From the NCBI GenBank assembly GCA_030272155.1, contig CP126203.1:744001-808000 (forward strand): a stretch of DNA of 64,000 nucleotides, read 5' to 3'. Both the position numbers and the translations under genes were made by a program. The stretch comes from Tetradesmus obliquus (taxonomy: Eukaryota; Chlorophyta; Chlorophyceae; Sphaeropleales; Scenedesmaceae). Positions 29,701-42,513 of the stretch are shown one piece after another; within the stretch, counting starts at the first letter, position 1; every line of letters starts with the position of its first letter. The notes under the pieces are model-generated. The model did not search any database. It saw only the letters and a program-made list of their open reading frames with translations, and had not been told where the DNA came from.

Positions 29701-30027
29701 ATGTTCTCAGTGGAAAGCTTTGAAAGGGTGCAAGCACGCAGTCTAGCAACACTGGGCTGCCCAAAAAGTTCCACATGTCTTCAATGCTTGGTGCTGCCAC
29801 AGCGCGTGCACTGCTGCATAATGCGCACACAGAAGCTAGCTAGTAACGCACAAGGCGCCCCTGACAGTAGCTGCCTGCCAGAGGACAGCACACCACACAA
29901 CAATCTCACCGTCAACAACAGCATATGGCACCGCAACATCCTGCGTCTTGAGTGACAAGACCGCTCCTGCAAGGACACCTCACAGTGACTCCCACGCAGA
30001 AACAAAGACACGCACAACTCGTGCCTC
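26739..30027. other. spacer without a recognised gene
   Basis: No convincing gene was found. A minus-strand frame at 28027-27668 starts with a true ATG and is not low-complexity (119 codons), but it has no recognisable family. GTTACATT is repeated three times head to tail near 27317. Confidence 0.45.
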
Positions 30028-30666
30028 TCAGCCTCTCCTGCCCCTTGGGCTGAGGCCGCTGTAGCACAGCCGAGGCGACACAGCAGCCTTGCTGCTGCTG
30101 CTGCTGCCGCCGCCGCCAGGGCCATACACTGCTGGCATGCCCCCACCAATGCCTTGTCCACTGCTGCTGCTGCTGCCGCCTGTGAGAGACCCAAATCCTC
30201 CGCTCACTGCAGTGCAGCAGCCGCCGGCTGCTGCTGCAGCAGTGCCAGCCAGTGAGCCGCCGCTGCTGCTGGTGCCAGGCGAGCAGCTGCCCCGAGGACT
30301 TGGCAGGTAGCTGTTCACATAGGCTGGGTGGCGGCCGCCAAGCGGACCTGAGGCTGCACAATGCACCTCCTTTTTCGCTGCTGCTGCTGCTGCTGCTGCT
30401 GCCCCAGGCTGCCTGCTGACACCACCAGTACTACTAGTAGTTGTGCTGCTGCCACTGCCACTGCCTGAAAGGGATATGCCGGCAGAGCCGTTTGCTGAGG
30501 CGCCGGCACTGCTGCCTGCGGTGCTGCGAATGGTCACTCGTTGCTGCCGCTGCTGCTGCTTCTTCTGCGCAGCACCACCTGCTGCTGCGCTTGGTGTTGC
30601 TCCCTTGCTGAACAGGCTGCCAGCACTGGTACCGCTGCCTTCTGTGGGTAGCAGCGCCACCCCACC

Positions 30667-30697
<31 letters not shown>

Positions 30698-33600
30698 CTT
30701 CTCCGCATGCTGCTGCACAAGCTGCTGCCAGCGCTGCTGCTGCTGCCTGTCCCTCGGCGGCTGCTGTGCCCACATCCTTCGGCTGGCTGCTGCGTGCTGC
30801 TGCTGCTGCTGCTGCTGCCACCTGCAGCAGTACATGTATCGACATAGCTGCCATGCACACGAACCAGCTTCTGAGCCAAGACACTATGCCTAGGGCTGGC
30901 AAGCGCCTTCACACAGCTGCTGCGGCTGCTGTTAGTAACATCCTGCTGCGCCAGTGCCCCTGCTGCTGCCTTATCTACCAGCATGCTACTGCGAGGGCTG
31001 CTGTAAGTCCCATTGGCAGCTGCAACTGTGCCAGCTGCATTCAGACCTGCCTGCCACATCTCAGTGAATGCGCTGCTGCTGTCCACACCACTGCCTCCAC
31101 TGTTACTGCTGCTGCTGGCTCCCCCTGGCAAAGCAGCAGCAGCAGGACGTGGGGACTGCAGGTACCGCAGCAACTTGCCTTGCTCTGTCACCACTGCGCC
31201 GCCTGAGTTGGTGGCTACTACTCTAGCAGAGCGGGGTGTCAACTGGCCTGGGCCTGATTGACCTGCTGCCGCCCCTGCTGTTGCTGCTGCTGCTGCTGCT
31301 GCTGCTGGCTTGCCTGGTGACGCATGCAGCTGCCGTGCAGTGCTGCTGCCTCCGCTGCTGCTGCTGCCTGGCCCCCGCATCACTTCGCCATCTGTTTTTG
31401 CTGCAACTTCTTCTGCCGCCTTCACTGCTGCTGCTCTGCGAGGCGTATGCACAGTCACAATTGCTGCCGTGATTGGGCCAACATAGTCCTGCGACAGCAG
31501 CGCTGCAGGCGGCGTGGCGCGAGCAGACTGCAAATGCTTCACACACACATCTCTGAAGCCACCTTGCTGCGTCTCCTGGGCAGCACGCACCGCCTGCAGC
31601 AGTGCTGGCGGCGCCGCTGCAGCCGCCGCTGCTGCATCCAGCAGCAGCTGTGCAAAGCTGCCGGCGTCCCCACTCTGCTGCTGCTGCTGCTGTATGCGTG
31701 GGCTCGCCACGGCTGAGCTGCTGCTGCCAACACCACTAGACAGCGAAATGAACACGGCGCCACCCCTGCCGCTCCTGCTGCTGCCACTGCCATCCCCAGC
31801 ACCTGCCAGCCTACTGCCTCGGCTGCTGCTGCTGCTGCAGCAGCCGCCAGCAGCACTCACAGCCTGCGGTGCTGCAGCTGCAGCAGCAGCTGTAGCAGTG
31901 CTGCGGCTCTTGGGGCTGCCTGGCTGGGTCACTGCCCCAGACAGAGATGAGATCTGCTGCGCAATGCAGCTGGCAGTCACTACGCGCCATTCATCCCTGC
32001 AAGGCTGCGGCTGCAGAACATGCCTGGGGCTGCTGCTGCTGCTGCTGTTGATCCTGCCTGGTGAGGTGGGTGACCTGGGTGACCTAGGGGATCCAGGCGC
32101 TGATCTGTTAGTGACACTGTTAGTAACATTGTGGTTGTTACGAGCTGCACTGTGGCCTGTCGCACTGCTGCAGCGGCCTGACAGCAGGCACCCCTTGCCC
32201 GCTGCTGCTGCTATGTCTAGAGAACCCAGCTGCTGCTGGTGCAGTGAGTGCTGGTAGAGATGGTCTGCCACACAATCGCGGCTTGACGCCGCTGCTGCTG
32301 CTGCCACACCTGCTTGCCCTGCTGCTGCTGCTGCTGCTGGGTCTGTGAGCCAATAGCTGCCCCTAGCAGATGCCAGCACTGAACCTGGCTCCACCTGCCA
32401 CACACTGTGCTGCGCTGTGCCAGTCTCTGCTGCTGCAGGAAACTCAAACCCTGCTGCTGCACCCTGCTGCTGCTGCTGCTGTTGTGCCTGGCCCACACCC
32501 AACCCAGCACTCCCACCAGTAATGCTAGACAGCTGCAGCCTAGGAACTGCTACTGCTGCTTTGTGTGCTGCAGCAGCCTTGCAGGACCCCCCAGCAGCCC
32601 CCTGCAAGCCCTGAACCCCACCCGGTGGCTGCAGCACAAACCCAGCCGCCGCCGCTGCTGCTGTAGTAGCCGCAAGCGACTCTGCTGCTGCTGCAGCAGT
32701 GGCCTGCATGTCCCCGAGCAGCGATTCATGGCCCGTGCAGGAGCTGCGGCGCCGCTGCATGCGTGGCGGCGGCCCAGAAGGACAGCCGGCTGCTGCTGCT
32801 GGTGACACTGCCAGCAGCCGCTGAGTCAGCACTGGCACACCAGCAACCACTGCCACAGCACCTGCAGCTGCTGCTGCTGCTGCGTCGTCTGCCGCGCCGG
32901 TACCGCTGGTGGTGCGGCGCTGCCGTACCACAGCAGCCGCCACTGCTGCAGCAGCAGCAGCCTCACCACCACCATCCTGCAAGCCCTCGCCTGCTCCCAC
33001 CAGCTGCTGCTGGCCATCCGGCAGCAACCCACCAGTGCTATCACTTGCACCTTGCAGGCTGTCAAGATCAGGCCCTGCAGCAGCTGCAGCTACAGCGTCC
33101 TCCACTGTCTCCCTGTTGTGCAGTGTTTCGTTGAAGGCCTTCTGGCTGCGGATGGCCTCCTCTGCCTTGGCTACTGCTTGTGCGTCGTCGCTGAGGTTCA
33201 CGTCGTAGTGCAGCCACTTGCGGCGGCTCTCGCCTCCCTGCAGGCACAACACAAGCGCCGCACACGAGCACATGCGAAGTGTGATTGTCACACAACCCAG
33301 CAAGAAGCGGGAGGTTCCCACAGTGGGAGCTTCAAACAATAACGGCTGGGAAGAACAAACACAGGCAGCTCCCCTCAGATGCAGCAGGCATCACCGCCAG
33401 GCGGAACATACTTGCAGCAATGCTGCAAAGAGCATCACGCTTCCCCGCAATATCTGCTCTAACGTACAATTGCTGAGCAGCGCTGTGCACCGCGCCCTGC
33501 TGCAGCCGCACCTGCGTGATCTGCGACAGCATCTGGGTGCGCTTCAGCTGGCGGATCATCACGCCAAACGGCAGCGCCATGCCTGCAGGCACAGATAAGA

Positions 33601-34512
33601 CCAGAGCGATATACAGCAATCGATCAGACTGATCATTGTAAAGCAAAGATCAATCACTATTCATTTTGCCAAACGGCAGCACCACGCCTGCAGGCACAGT
33701 TGAAGGCACACCACACACTGAGCACGTGTTCACCCTGTTGTGGCCTATTTCATCCAAGGTGGTGCCAGGACCCACATGCAACTATCCTCACACACTTGCA
33801 CACCTGCACCAGAGCTGCTGCCAGGCATTGCATGCCACGTCACTTGCGTGCGAACCAGCTGCTGTCCTTGCTGCTGCTGCTGCCGCGTGCTCACCTGAGG
33901 GCAGCACGTACTCCCCTGCCAGCAGGTGCTTGCCAGCAGCAAACTCATCCATCATGAACGCCTCAAACTCGCCCCAGCCAATGCAGCCGTCATGGTTGGC
34001 GTCCTGCAGGACAGGCAGACAAGTGACAAACATGTGAACCACGGCTGTTTGAACTCAAGACAGTGCTGGCAGCGACTGCAGTGGCGCCCCGCAGGCAGGG
34101 CATGCTAAATCGTCACGTGCGTGACACCTGAGCAGCAGACAATAAGCTGCCGCATCCCTGCTGCTATGAGCTGCTTGCAGGAAACAGCTGTCACTGGGAG
34201 GGCTGTTCTGCGCCAGAACAGCGCCACCTGCTTCAGCTGCCGCTGCCGCTGCTGCTATTGCCTCAGCAAGTCACCGGCTGGGCATGCCATGCTCTGTGTG
34301 CAGCGCGAGCTGCTGCTGCAGCTGCGTTGCACAGCCACATAATGCACAACCACCATCAGATCCATTCAGCGCAGCCCCACATAGAGCGGCGGTGCCTCTG
34401 ATGTTGCTGCTGTTGCTGCTGTCCAAGGCAATCATTGGTCCTGTCTCACACCATGCAACGAGCTCTGCCTCCTGAAGCAGCGACCTGCTGCTGCTGCTGG
34501 CTTTCTAGCACT

Positions 34513-34546
<34 letters not shown>

Positions 34547-34935
34547 TCAAGCAGTGCCCGCTGCCGGCTCTCACCATGAGCTTTATCATCTCAGTGATGT
34601 TGGACTCATCACAAGGGATGCGCGCCGCCTGCGTGATAGCACACACAATGCATGCATTGGTTCTCTGTTGCTGGATGCTGCCGCACATGCCTTGAAGTGA
34701 TGGCGCTGTGTTGCGGCGGCATAGATGCTTGTGCTGCACAACTGCTGCTGCAGTCGTTGCGCTGGCTTAGAAGCTGTGGTTGCGCTGGCTTAGAAGTTGT
34801 GGTCTCATGCTTGCGCTGGGACTATGATAACCTGGCTGTTGCTTTGATGGCTGCTTTAGCAGCTGCTACTGCTATCGTGTAGTGTGTGCTGCTGCCGCAA
34901 TCTCAGCACTGCAAGCAGCTCAAGGTGCTCCAGCG

Positions 34936-34979
<44 letters not shown>

Positions 34980-35665
34980 GTGCTGCTTACTATGCAGTGT
35001 TGAAACCCCTAACAATGCTGCTGCTGGTGCTTACTGCCTCACCTGCAGCGCTGCCAGCAGCCCGCGGTGCTCCATCATGCTGCTGCTGCTTATGTGCAAA
35101 GATTTAACACCGTCGTTATTGCTGGTGCTGCTGCTGCTCACTGCCTCACCTGCAGTGCAGCCAGCAGCTCGTGGTGTTCCAGCGTGCCGCTGCCATCATC
35201 ATCAACCAGGTCAAACCACTCGCGGATGACTTTGACTATGACCGGATGCAGCCGCGGAGGCGGCAGCGTCTTGCCGTGCCGCAGGCACCACGCGCGGTGC
35301 TCTGCGCGGCGCAGCATGCCCTCAATGTAGGTCTGCAGGAAACAGCAGGGCAACACGGCACGGTGCTGGCATAGTGCCTCATAGCATTATGCTTTGTCCT
35401 GCATTACGTCTTGTCTACTGGTTGAAATCATAGAAACAGGCTGTGCTGCTCACAATGTAAGAAGGACAGCGTCTACTGCCTGCACACAGAAGAGATAAAC
35501 TGCTGGCATGCAGAGCACGAGCCATGCACGTACCTTGGTTGCCTTGTCCAGGCGCTTCACCCTGGTAACCTTGCCATTGCCTGCAATGCTGTTGAATGCC
35601 GAGGAGGTGCGAGCAGAGCCGTGCCTGCTCGCTACCTGCGGCACTGCTGTTTCAGCGGGCTGCAT
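30028..35665 (-). CDS. EF-hand protein with long Ser/Ala/Gln-rich tail carrying SPR motifs
   Basis: This is a predicted calcium-responsive protein. Six exons join in phase: 35665-35534, 35332-35150, 34628-34575, 34003-33895, 33582-33512 and 33237-30028, giving 1252 residues. EF-hand 1 is DLVDDDGSGTLEHHELLAAL and EF-hand 2 is LMDANHDGCIGWGEFEAFM. Both have Asp at positions 1, 3 and 5 or its usual substitutes (Asn at 3 in hand 2) and Glu at 12, so both should bind Ca2+. A basic helical segment precedes them (YIEGMLRRAEHRAWCLRHGK), and a conserved segment follows (LPFGVMIRQLKRTQML, then RRKWLHYDVNLS). The last exon, about 1070 codons, is almost all Ser, Ala, Gln and Gly runs dotted with roughly a dozen SPR/TPR-type tripeptides, typical of proline-directed phosphorylation sites. 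No transmembrane segment or targeting signal stands out. Its partners are unknown. Confidence 0.82.
33664..33700 (-). repeat. EF-hand gene exon-5 head ghost
   Basis: GCCAAACGGCAGCACCACGC followed by CTGCAGGCACAG on the plus strand repeats the start of exon 5 with its acceptor (true copy 33571-33594). It lies upstream in transcript order. Confidence 0.85.
34896..35086 (-). repeat. EF-hand gene exon-2 tail ghosts (two)
   Basis: CTCACCTGCAGCGCTGCCAG at 35039 and on to about 35083 repeats the exon-2 end and donor (true copy from 35145). A more decayed copy around 34896-34945 still matches GCAGCTCAAGGTGCTCCAGC. Both lie downstream of the true donor in transcript order. Confidence 0.75.
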
Positions 35666-37737
35666 GCTGGGCACCCCTCAGGCCTGCTGCTGCTGTGCAG
35701 CTGCTTTGCTGCTCCCACAGCTCCAGCAACCGCTCGCCCTACTATAACATTAGAAGTTATGTCTTTTTCATCATTGAATTAGTTTAAAGGTCCTCATTGC
35801 ACTGAGTGCTACGCAGGCAACTTGGCGGGGTTTTCCTCGTCTCCTTGAGTAAAGCCTCTCGTTCACGCGTTACTGGCTTCAAAGTGAGTAGTTTTGTTCC
35901 GAAAAACCTCTCTTTCGGCAACGCCACCTTGAGCTTGCAAGTGCCATCATGGTCATTGCAGTGAGTGTTTATGTTCTGCAGCAGTGCTGCAGTGGTGTCA
36001 CTCACTCGCAGGCTCAGCCTGGCTGTGAAAGAATCCGGGCTCTGCAGCAAGCGGATAACGGCAAAAAAATATCACATGCCACTCGCGAGCAGCTGCTCGT
36101 TCCAATTCAGCAGATTGATTTCATGGGACGCCTTACCAACTGCAGCACCAGATGGCAGACAACAAACAGCCTGAGCCAGCAAGCAGCTGCGCCACTTGGG
36201 GACGACAACCAGCCTCTGTCAGACACATCAAGATCCTGCAAGTTGCGGTGCGTAACACACCTGCCCAAGCGCATCAGCAAACAGCACGCAAGACTTCAAG
36301 AACTCAAAGCCTGCCAGTCCTGTGGCGCGCCATGCCTATGCAGGGGGGCAGCAACACCACAAACCCACTGACAAACCCACTGACAATACACAACCTAGCG
36401 AGCTGTCTAGGCCATACATATGTACTGCACTACTGAGCTGCAGGCACACAAACTATTGTTGACCTGACCCAAGTAACACGTCAGGTAACACTCTGCCGCT
36501 CATTCACATCACTGCAGCCACAATCATGACAACATCAACCATGTCACCGCTGCTTGCCGAACATGCCCAAACCTTCCTGCTAGCTATCCGGGCCAAAAAA
36601 AAAACACACAGGGAGCTCAGCTGCAAGCGCACATACAACAGTTTAAGAGTGCAAAACTTGCTGCAGCAGCACACGCGCACTGCTGCTGCTGCTCCACATC
36701 AAGCAAAACTGGACATTGCATGGTCACCGCTGTACCGCTTATTCACATGCTGAAACAGTACACTGCACATACAGGGCACACAGCACTGGCCCAGACAACC
36801 CGGGAAATGCCCTGACACCGCACAATGGGACTTGCTACGTGAGCATGCAGCAGCATTTGCCATGAAACAAACCGATCACAAACACAGCTACAAAACAGGT
36901 ATGTTCTGGCATGACACCAGAGCCCTTCTGGCAACAAAACCTCCACATGCCATCAAAACCCGTACAACCCTTGCAGGCAAGCCAATCCATCACTGGCTGT
37001 GCTGCAGCTGCAGCTGCAGCTGACTGTTCCCCTGTCACTTCGTCATGATGCTGCTCTGCAGAACTTGACAGCTGTCACACTCACAGCCCTGCAACCAAAC
37101 ACTGCAGGTGTTGTGCTAGAACAGTAGCAGCCTGATGCTTCATGGCAGCCAGCGACCAACAGTTTGCTGACCGGTCTCATGCAAGAAGAAGGGGTCTGGG
37201 TATGCACACAGGCACAGCATCAATCCAACAAAGAGGACGATATCAGCAGCCGTCGCTACCGGGGCTCCCCTAACAAAAGCATGCTGCTGCTAGGTATACA
37301 CCTTGCAGAGCTGTAGCAGCTGCAGCTGGCATGAAACAACAAAACACACATAAAAAGGCTGGCTGGCATAAAACTGCACTCTCACACAGAGTCAGCCAGA
37401 ACATGCACAAAACGGTGCGGGCCTGCTGAAGATCGCAGCTGCGTGCTAGTGCTTCTACTCAGTTGCTGGACAGGCACCCAGTACCAGAGACGCGGACGCA
37501 CACACGTTGCAACTTGGTCCCACGCATGTCAACCATATCTACATCTCATGCCACTACATCAGGGTGAAGCATGACATCATCATCACAATCTTGCAGCGCT
37601 GCCGTTTATGTTTGCTACCCAGATGGCTGCAGCTGCTGCAGTGACAACCCACCCGCCAGGCTGGATCACTGCTGCTGCTGCTGCTGCTGCTGCAGGAGCA
37701 GCTCAGCCACCACAAAGCTGGAACCACGTCAAAGCCA
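35666..37737. other. spacer and EF-hand gene 5' flank
   Basis: No gene was recognised. A minus-strand frame at 36050-35784 (ending ...TRKTPPSCLRSTQCNEDL) lacks an ATG and is not low-complexity. It could be a leader exon of the EF-hand gene or part of an unknown gene. Confidence 0.4.
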
Positions 37738-37848
37738 TGCTCACTGCTGCTGCAGCGCGGCCTCCTGCTGCTGCTGCTGCTGCTGATTCTGCAGCTCAGA
37801 TTCCTTTTCTGCCACAAGGAAGATCAGCCCGCTGACCACATAACAGCA
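37738..37848 (-). repeat. MFS terminal-exon tail ghost
   Basis: This repeats the last 30 or so codons of the MFS gene (VSGLIFLVAEKE, then the Gln run) including the stop region, about 125 bp downstream of the true stop in transcript order. The copy has small changes, for example GAAAAG becoming GAATCT. Confidence 0.85.
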
Positions 37849-37863
37849 GGGCACAGTCCCTGC

Positions 37864-38068
37864 TCACTGTTGCTGCAGTGCGGCCGCTTGCTGCTGCTGC
37901 TGCTGATTCTGCAGCTCAATCTCCTTTTCAGCTACCAGGAAGATCAGCCCGCTGACCACATAGCAGCAGGGCGCCAGCAGCATGGCGTGCTGCAGGCCCA
38001 CCACCTCCGCCAGCTTGGCAACCGCCACAGGGCCAAAGCCGCCGATCAAGTTCCTGCAAGCAGACACA

Positions 38069-38108
<40 letters not shown>

Positions 38109-38990
38109 ACAAAGTCAGCACCACACCCGCCAGCTTGGCAACTGCCACAGGGACGAAGCCGCCGATGAAGTTCCTGCAAGCAGCGGAAAAGCAGCAGCAG
38201 CGAAGTGTACAGTCTGTAAAGCGCAGTCGCTTTACGAAGGTTGTTGCAGCGCGTTGGCCGTGCTGCCCAGCTCCTAGAGGCGCAATCTGCGAATGAATAT
38301 TGTGCCTAGAATCAATTCCTGGTAAAGAAACATACCAATTGCTGCTGTTGCCCCTGCTGCTGCTGCCCCTGCCACTGCTGCTGCATTTCTAGACACTAAC
38401 GGCCTCACCTGGTGCACAGGTACAGCGCGCTGGCCGTGCTGCCCAGCTCCTGTGGGGCCAAGCTGCGGATCATGATGGCTCCGGGCGCCCGCCAAGCCTC
38501 AGACAGTGCAAAGCCCACAAGCAACATACACGATTGCTACCAGCCATGTAACCACAACAAACACCCAGAAAGAACCAGCTGTACCACGCCAGCTGCCTAC
38601 CACAAAGTACTGCTGCTGCTACTGCTGCTGCTGCCGTGCTCACCTAATGCACAGGTACAGCGCGCTGGCTGTACTGCCCAGCTCCTGTGGGGCCACGCTG
38701 CGGATCATGATGGCCCCGGGGGCCCGCCATGCCTCAGACAGTGCAAAGCCCACAAGCAACATACACGGCTGCGGACCAGCCATGTATACCACAACTAACA
38801 CCCAAAAAGAACCTGATGTAGAATGTCAGCTGCCTACCACAAAGCACTGCTGCTGCTGCTACTGGTTCCATGCTCACCTGATGCACAGGTAAACCGCGCT
38901 GGCCGTGCTGCCTAGCTCCTGTGGGGCCACGCTGCGGATCATGATGGCGCCTGAGCTCACCTTATGCAAAGAAACATCCCAAACTGCTGC

Positions 38991-39029
<39 letters not shown>

Positions 39030-41107
39030 CCGCCACTGCTGCTAGAATTCAGTAGTATGGCTCACCTGATGCACAGGTACAGAGCACTGGCCGTGCTTCC
39101 CAGCTCCTGCGGGGCCACGCTGCGGATCATGATGGCCCCCGGGGCCCGCCATGCCTCCGACAGTGCAAAGCCCACCAGCAGCGCAGTAAAAGAGCCCCCA
39201 GGGCTGTCTGCCAGCAGCGACTGAGCAACAAAGGGCGCAGCCAACAGCGACGCGCCTGCGGCAGAGAGGTGAAGGTGCGGCAGCAGCAGCAGCCTGAGAT
39301 AGTGCAAAGCCCACCAGCAGCGCAGTAAAAGAGCCCCCAGGGCTGTCTGCCAGCAGCGACTGAGCAACAAAGGGCGCAGCCAACAGCGACGCGCCTGCGG
39401 CAGAGAGGTGAAGGTGCGGCAGCAGCAGCAGCCTGAGATAGTGCAAAGCCCACCAGCAGCGCAGTAAAAGAGCCCCCAGGGCTGTCTGCCAGCAGCGACT
39501 GAGCAACAAAGGGCGCAGCCAACAGCGACGCGCCTGCGGCAGAGAGGTGAAGGTGCGGCAGCAGCAGCAGCCTGAGATAGTGCAAAGCCCACCAGCAGCG
39601 CAGTGAAGGACCCTCCGGGACTATCTGCCAGCAGCGACTGAGCAACAAAGGGCGCAGCCAGCAGCGATGCACCTGCAAATGTGCAATTGATGCAGGCGAG
39701 ACAAGTAAGAATTAACGGAGAAAGTGGTGAGCCAGACAGAAGCCGGCAAAATGATTTGGCAGCAGCAGGGAGCAGGGTCAAGGAGCCCCCAGGGCTGCCT
39801 GCTAGCAGCGACTGAGCAACAAAGGGCGCAGCCAGCAGCGACGCACCTGCAGGCGGTTAGTAGGAGGCGAGACAGGTCATATAAACCAGGGGGTTCGCAG
39901 CAAGAGAGAAGAGGGCGAGAAGTGGGTCAACAGAGCCAGCCAGCAGTCGGTTCCTGCAAGTTGGTGTGAAAGATCCTCCAGGGCTGCCTGCCAGCGGCGA
40001 CTGCAGCCACAGAGGGTGCTGCCAGCAGCGATGCACCTGCAAGAGGGATGTTGGTTGACATCACAGGATTGAAGGGGCCGGCCATGACGTTCCAGGTACA
40101 CCCCCAGATCATGCATGAACAACCTGCTCTTACTCGCAGTCAGCAAGTGGACCAAAATACAGATCTGCATGTAAGACAAGCAATAACAACGGCCCAAACA
40201 CAGTAGACGCCGCACACAACAGACAGCATGCATGATAAGTAACAATAACAGAAGCGGTTTTTGCATCCTCACCTGCGGTCAGCCAGTAGCGGCCCCCCAC
40301 CACTGAGCCAGTTCGCAAACAGAGCACGGCCGCTTTCAATTGCTGTACTTATGAGAACAGACACCAGACACGCAACAGCAGCATATGCCCGAGGCCTGAG
40401 CTCTCACCTGCAGTCAGCCAGTAGCGGCCGCCCACCACACTCAGCCAGTCCGCGATCAGCCCACCACCCACGCCGCCCAAGATGCCACCGGCAAAATCGC
40501 CGCCAGCATCGGCGTATACTAAGCATAACCCTGAACAAGCCCTACTTGCAGTCAGGCGGCAGCCGCCACCCTACACCCGCAGCCACAGCAAACAGCACAG
40601 CAGGTACAGCAAAGTAAAACAGTAACTCCAGAATCACAAAACTTACCTGCGGTCAGCCAGTAGCGGCCGCCCACCACACTCAGCCAGTCCGCGATCAGCC
40701 CGCCACCCACGCCACCCAAAATGCCGCCCACCGGCAGGATCACCGCCAGCATCGGCGCATACACTCCACTGTCCAGCCCAAACACCCGCTCATAAAATGT
40801 AGAATGCCAGGCAATGAGGGCATAGCTCCCCACATCATTGAGCGCTGCTGCTACTGTGGTGGCTTGGAAAGCTTTCATTCCCAGTAGGTCACTAACTGGG
40901 TTATGTGAGAGCTTTGCGACAAGCGCTGTTGAGGCAGCAGCAGCAGTGCTGCTGGCGACGGCTAAGGCTGTTGTGGGAGGCGCATCACCTGCTGCTGCTG
41001 CTGCTGCTGCTGCGAGATCTGCCTCTGCCTCTGCTGCTGCTGCTGCTGCTGCTGCTGTGCTGCTGTCTTCCAGCTCTACAATGCAAGCAGGACCAGACAG
41101 CACTGGC

Positions 41108-41150
<43 letters not shown>

Positions 41151-42342
41151 CCTCATTGCTGCTGCTGCTGCTGCTGCTGTTGTGCCAGCCGTGCCCAGTC
41201 ACCATGTTCAGCAGCTGAGCACTCATATTTGAAGCACCCTCCCTCCAAGATGACGGATCTGTCACACTAACACCCACTGCCGCCGCCGCCGGCCCCGCTG
41301 AACCCTGAACCCCATCAACAGCTGAACCCTTAAACCCTGGCCCCAGCGCGGTTGAACCCTTAGACCCTGAACCCTCGGCCTCAGCATGCCGCGGCTCCCG
41401 CACAGTCAGCAGCATCAGCAGCGCGATCGCAAACCCTGGAATGCCGATCCACGTGAACAGATCTCGCCAGCCGCCGCCACCGGACCCTGCTGCTGCCTCG
41501 TAGGCGATGACATGGAAGTTGTAATTATATAACGGCGTTACAGCCGCCATGTCACCCATGGTGTAGATTATGCTCATGCGCTGCAGATCTAGCGCGTCCA
41601 GGGGAACCATGGACAGCGCTACTCCCTCGTCTGCTGCTACGCCTGCTGCTGCATCTGCCATTGTGCCGACTCCTTTGAGTCCTGCTGACAAGCCAGACTT
41701 AGCAGCACCGACCCTACATGAAAAGACAGCAACAAGGAACCACGCGGTCCTGTCAGCCAGAGTAGGCAAAACAACCAGGATCAGCACATGTGACATGCGC
41801 GGCAGACATGCTGAGATAAACATGCAACGGGAACAAAATTGCTGCCCAGCAGGCTACCTGTGGCCGCCAGGAATGTGCACAGGACAACATAGGAGCGTCC
41901 CCACAAAACGTGCCAAACTGTGCCATCTTTTTTTATCAAGTACTACATGCCTGCAAAATTGCGCCGCACCTGTGTGCCGCCAGCACCGACGCAAAGCTCA
42001 GAGCCCGCCCCAAATAGATCGCGCAGTTGTAGCCCGCCAGCGCTGTGCTCTTGTTTGCAGGAAACAGGTCCGGGATCAGGGAAAAGCTCACAGGGTTTTG
42101 CGCGGCCTGCGCGATTGCAAACCCTGTGCGCACGATCAGCAGCTCCCCAAAGGACCCTGCTCTGCTGGAAATGATGGACAGGCTGCTCCACAGGGCTAAG
42201 CCAACAGCCAGCAGCTTAGGGCGGTCCACCTGGCGGCAGCAGCAGCAGCAGCAGTGGGGCTTTCAGCAAATTGAATCACTAGTCAGTATGGAGAGGCTGC
42301 TCCACAGGGCAAGGCCAACTGCCAGCAGCTTGGGGCAGTCCA

Positions 42343-42393
<51 letters not shown>

Positions 42394-42481
42394 TGAGGAT
42401 TCAGGGACTTGGCTCCACAGGAGATGATGGACAGGCTGCTCCACAGGGCAAGGCCAACTGCCAGCAGCTTGGGCCGGTCCA

Positions 42482-42513
<32 letters not shown>

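Noticed and set aside
41290..41375. Run of GAACCCT/AAACCCT units resembling telomere repeats
   Set aside because: Units are irregular and lie within the MFS loop coding region (Gly-Ser-rich), so they read as codon repetition, not telomeric DNA.
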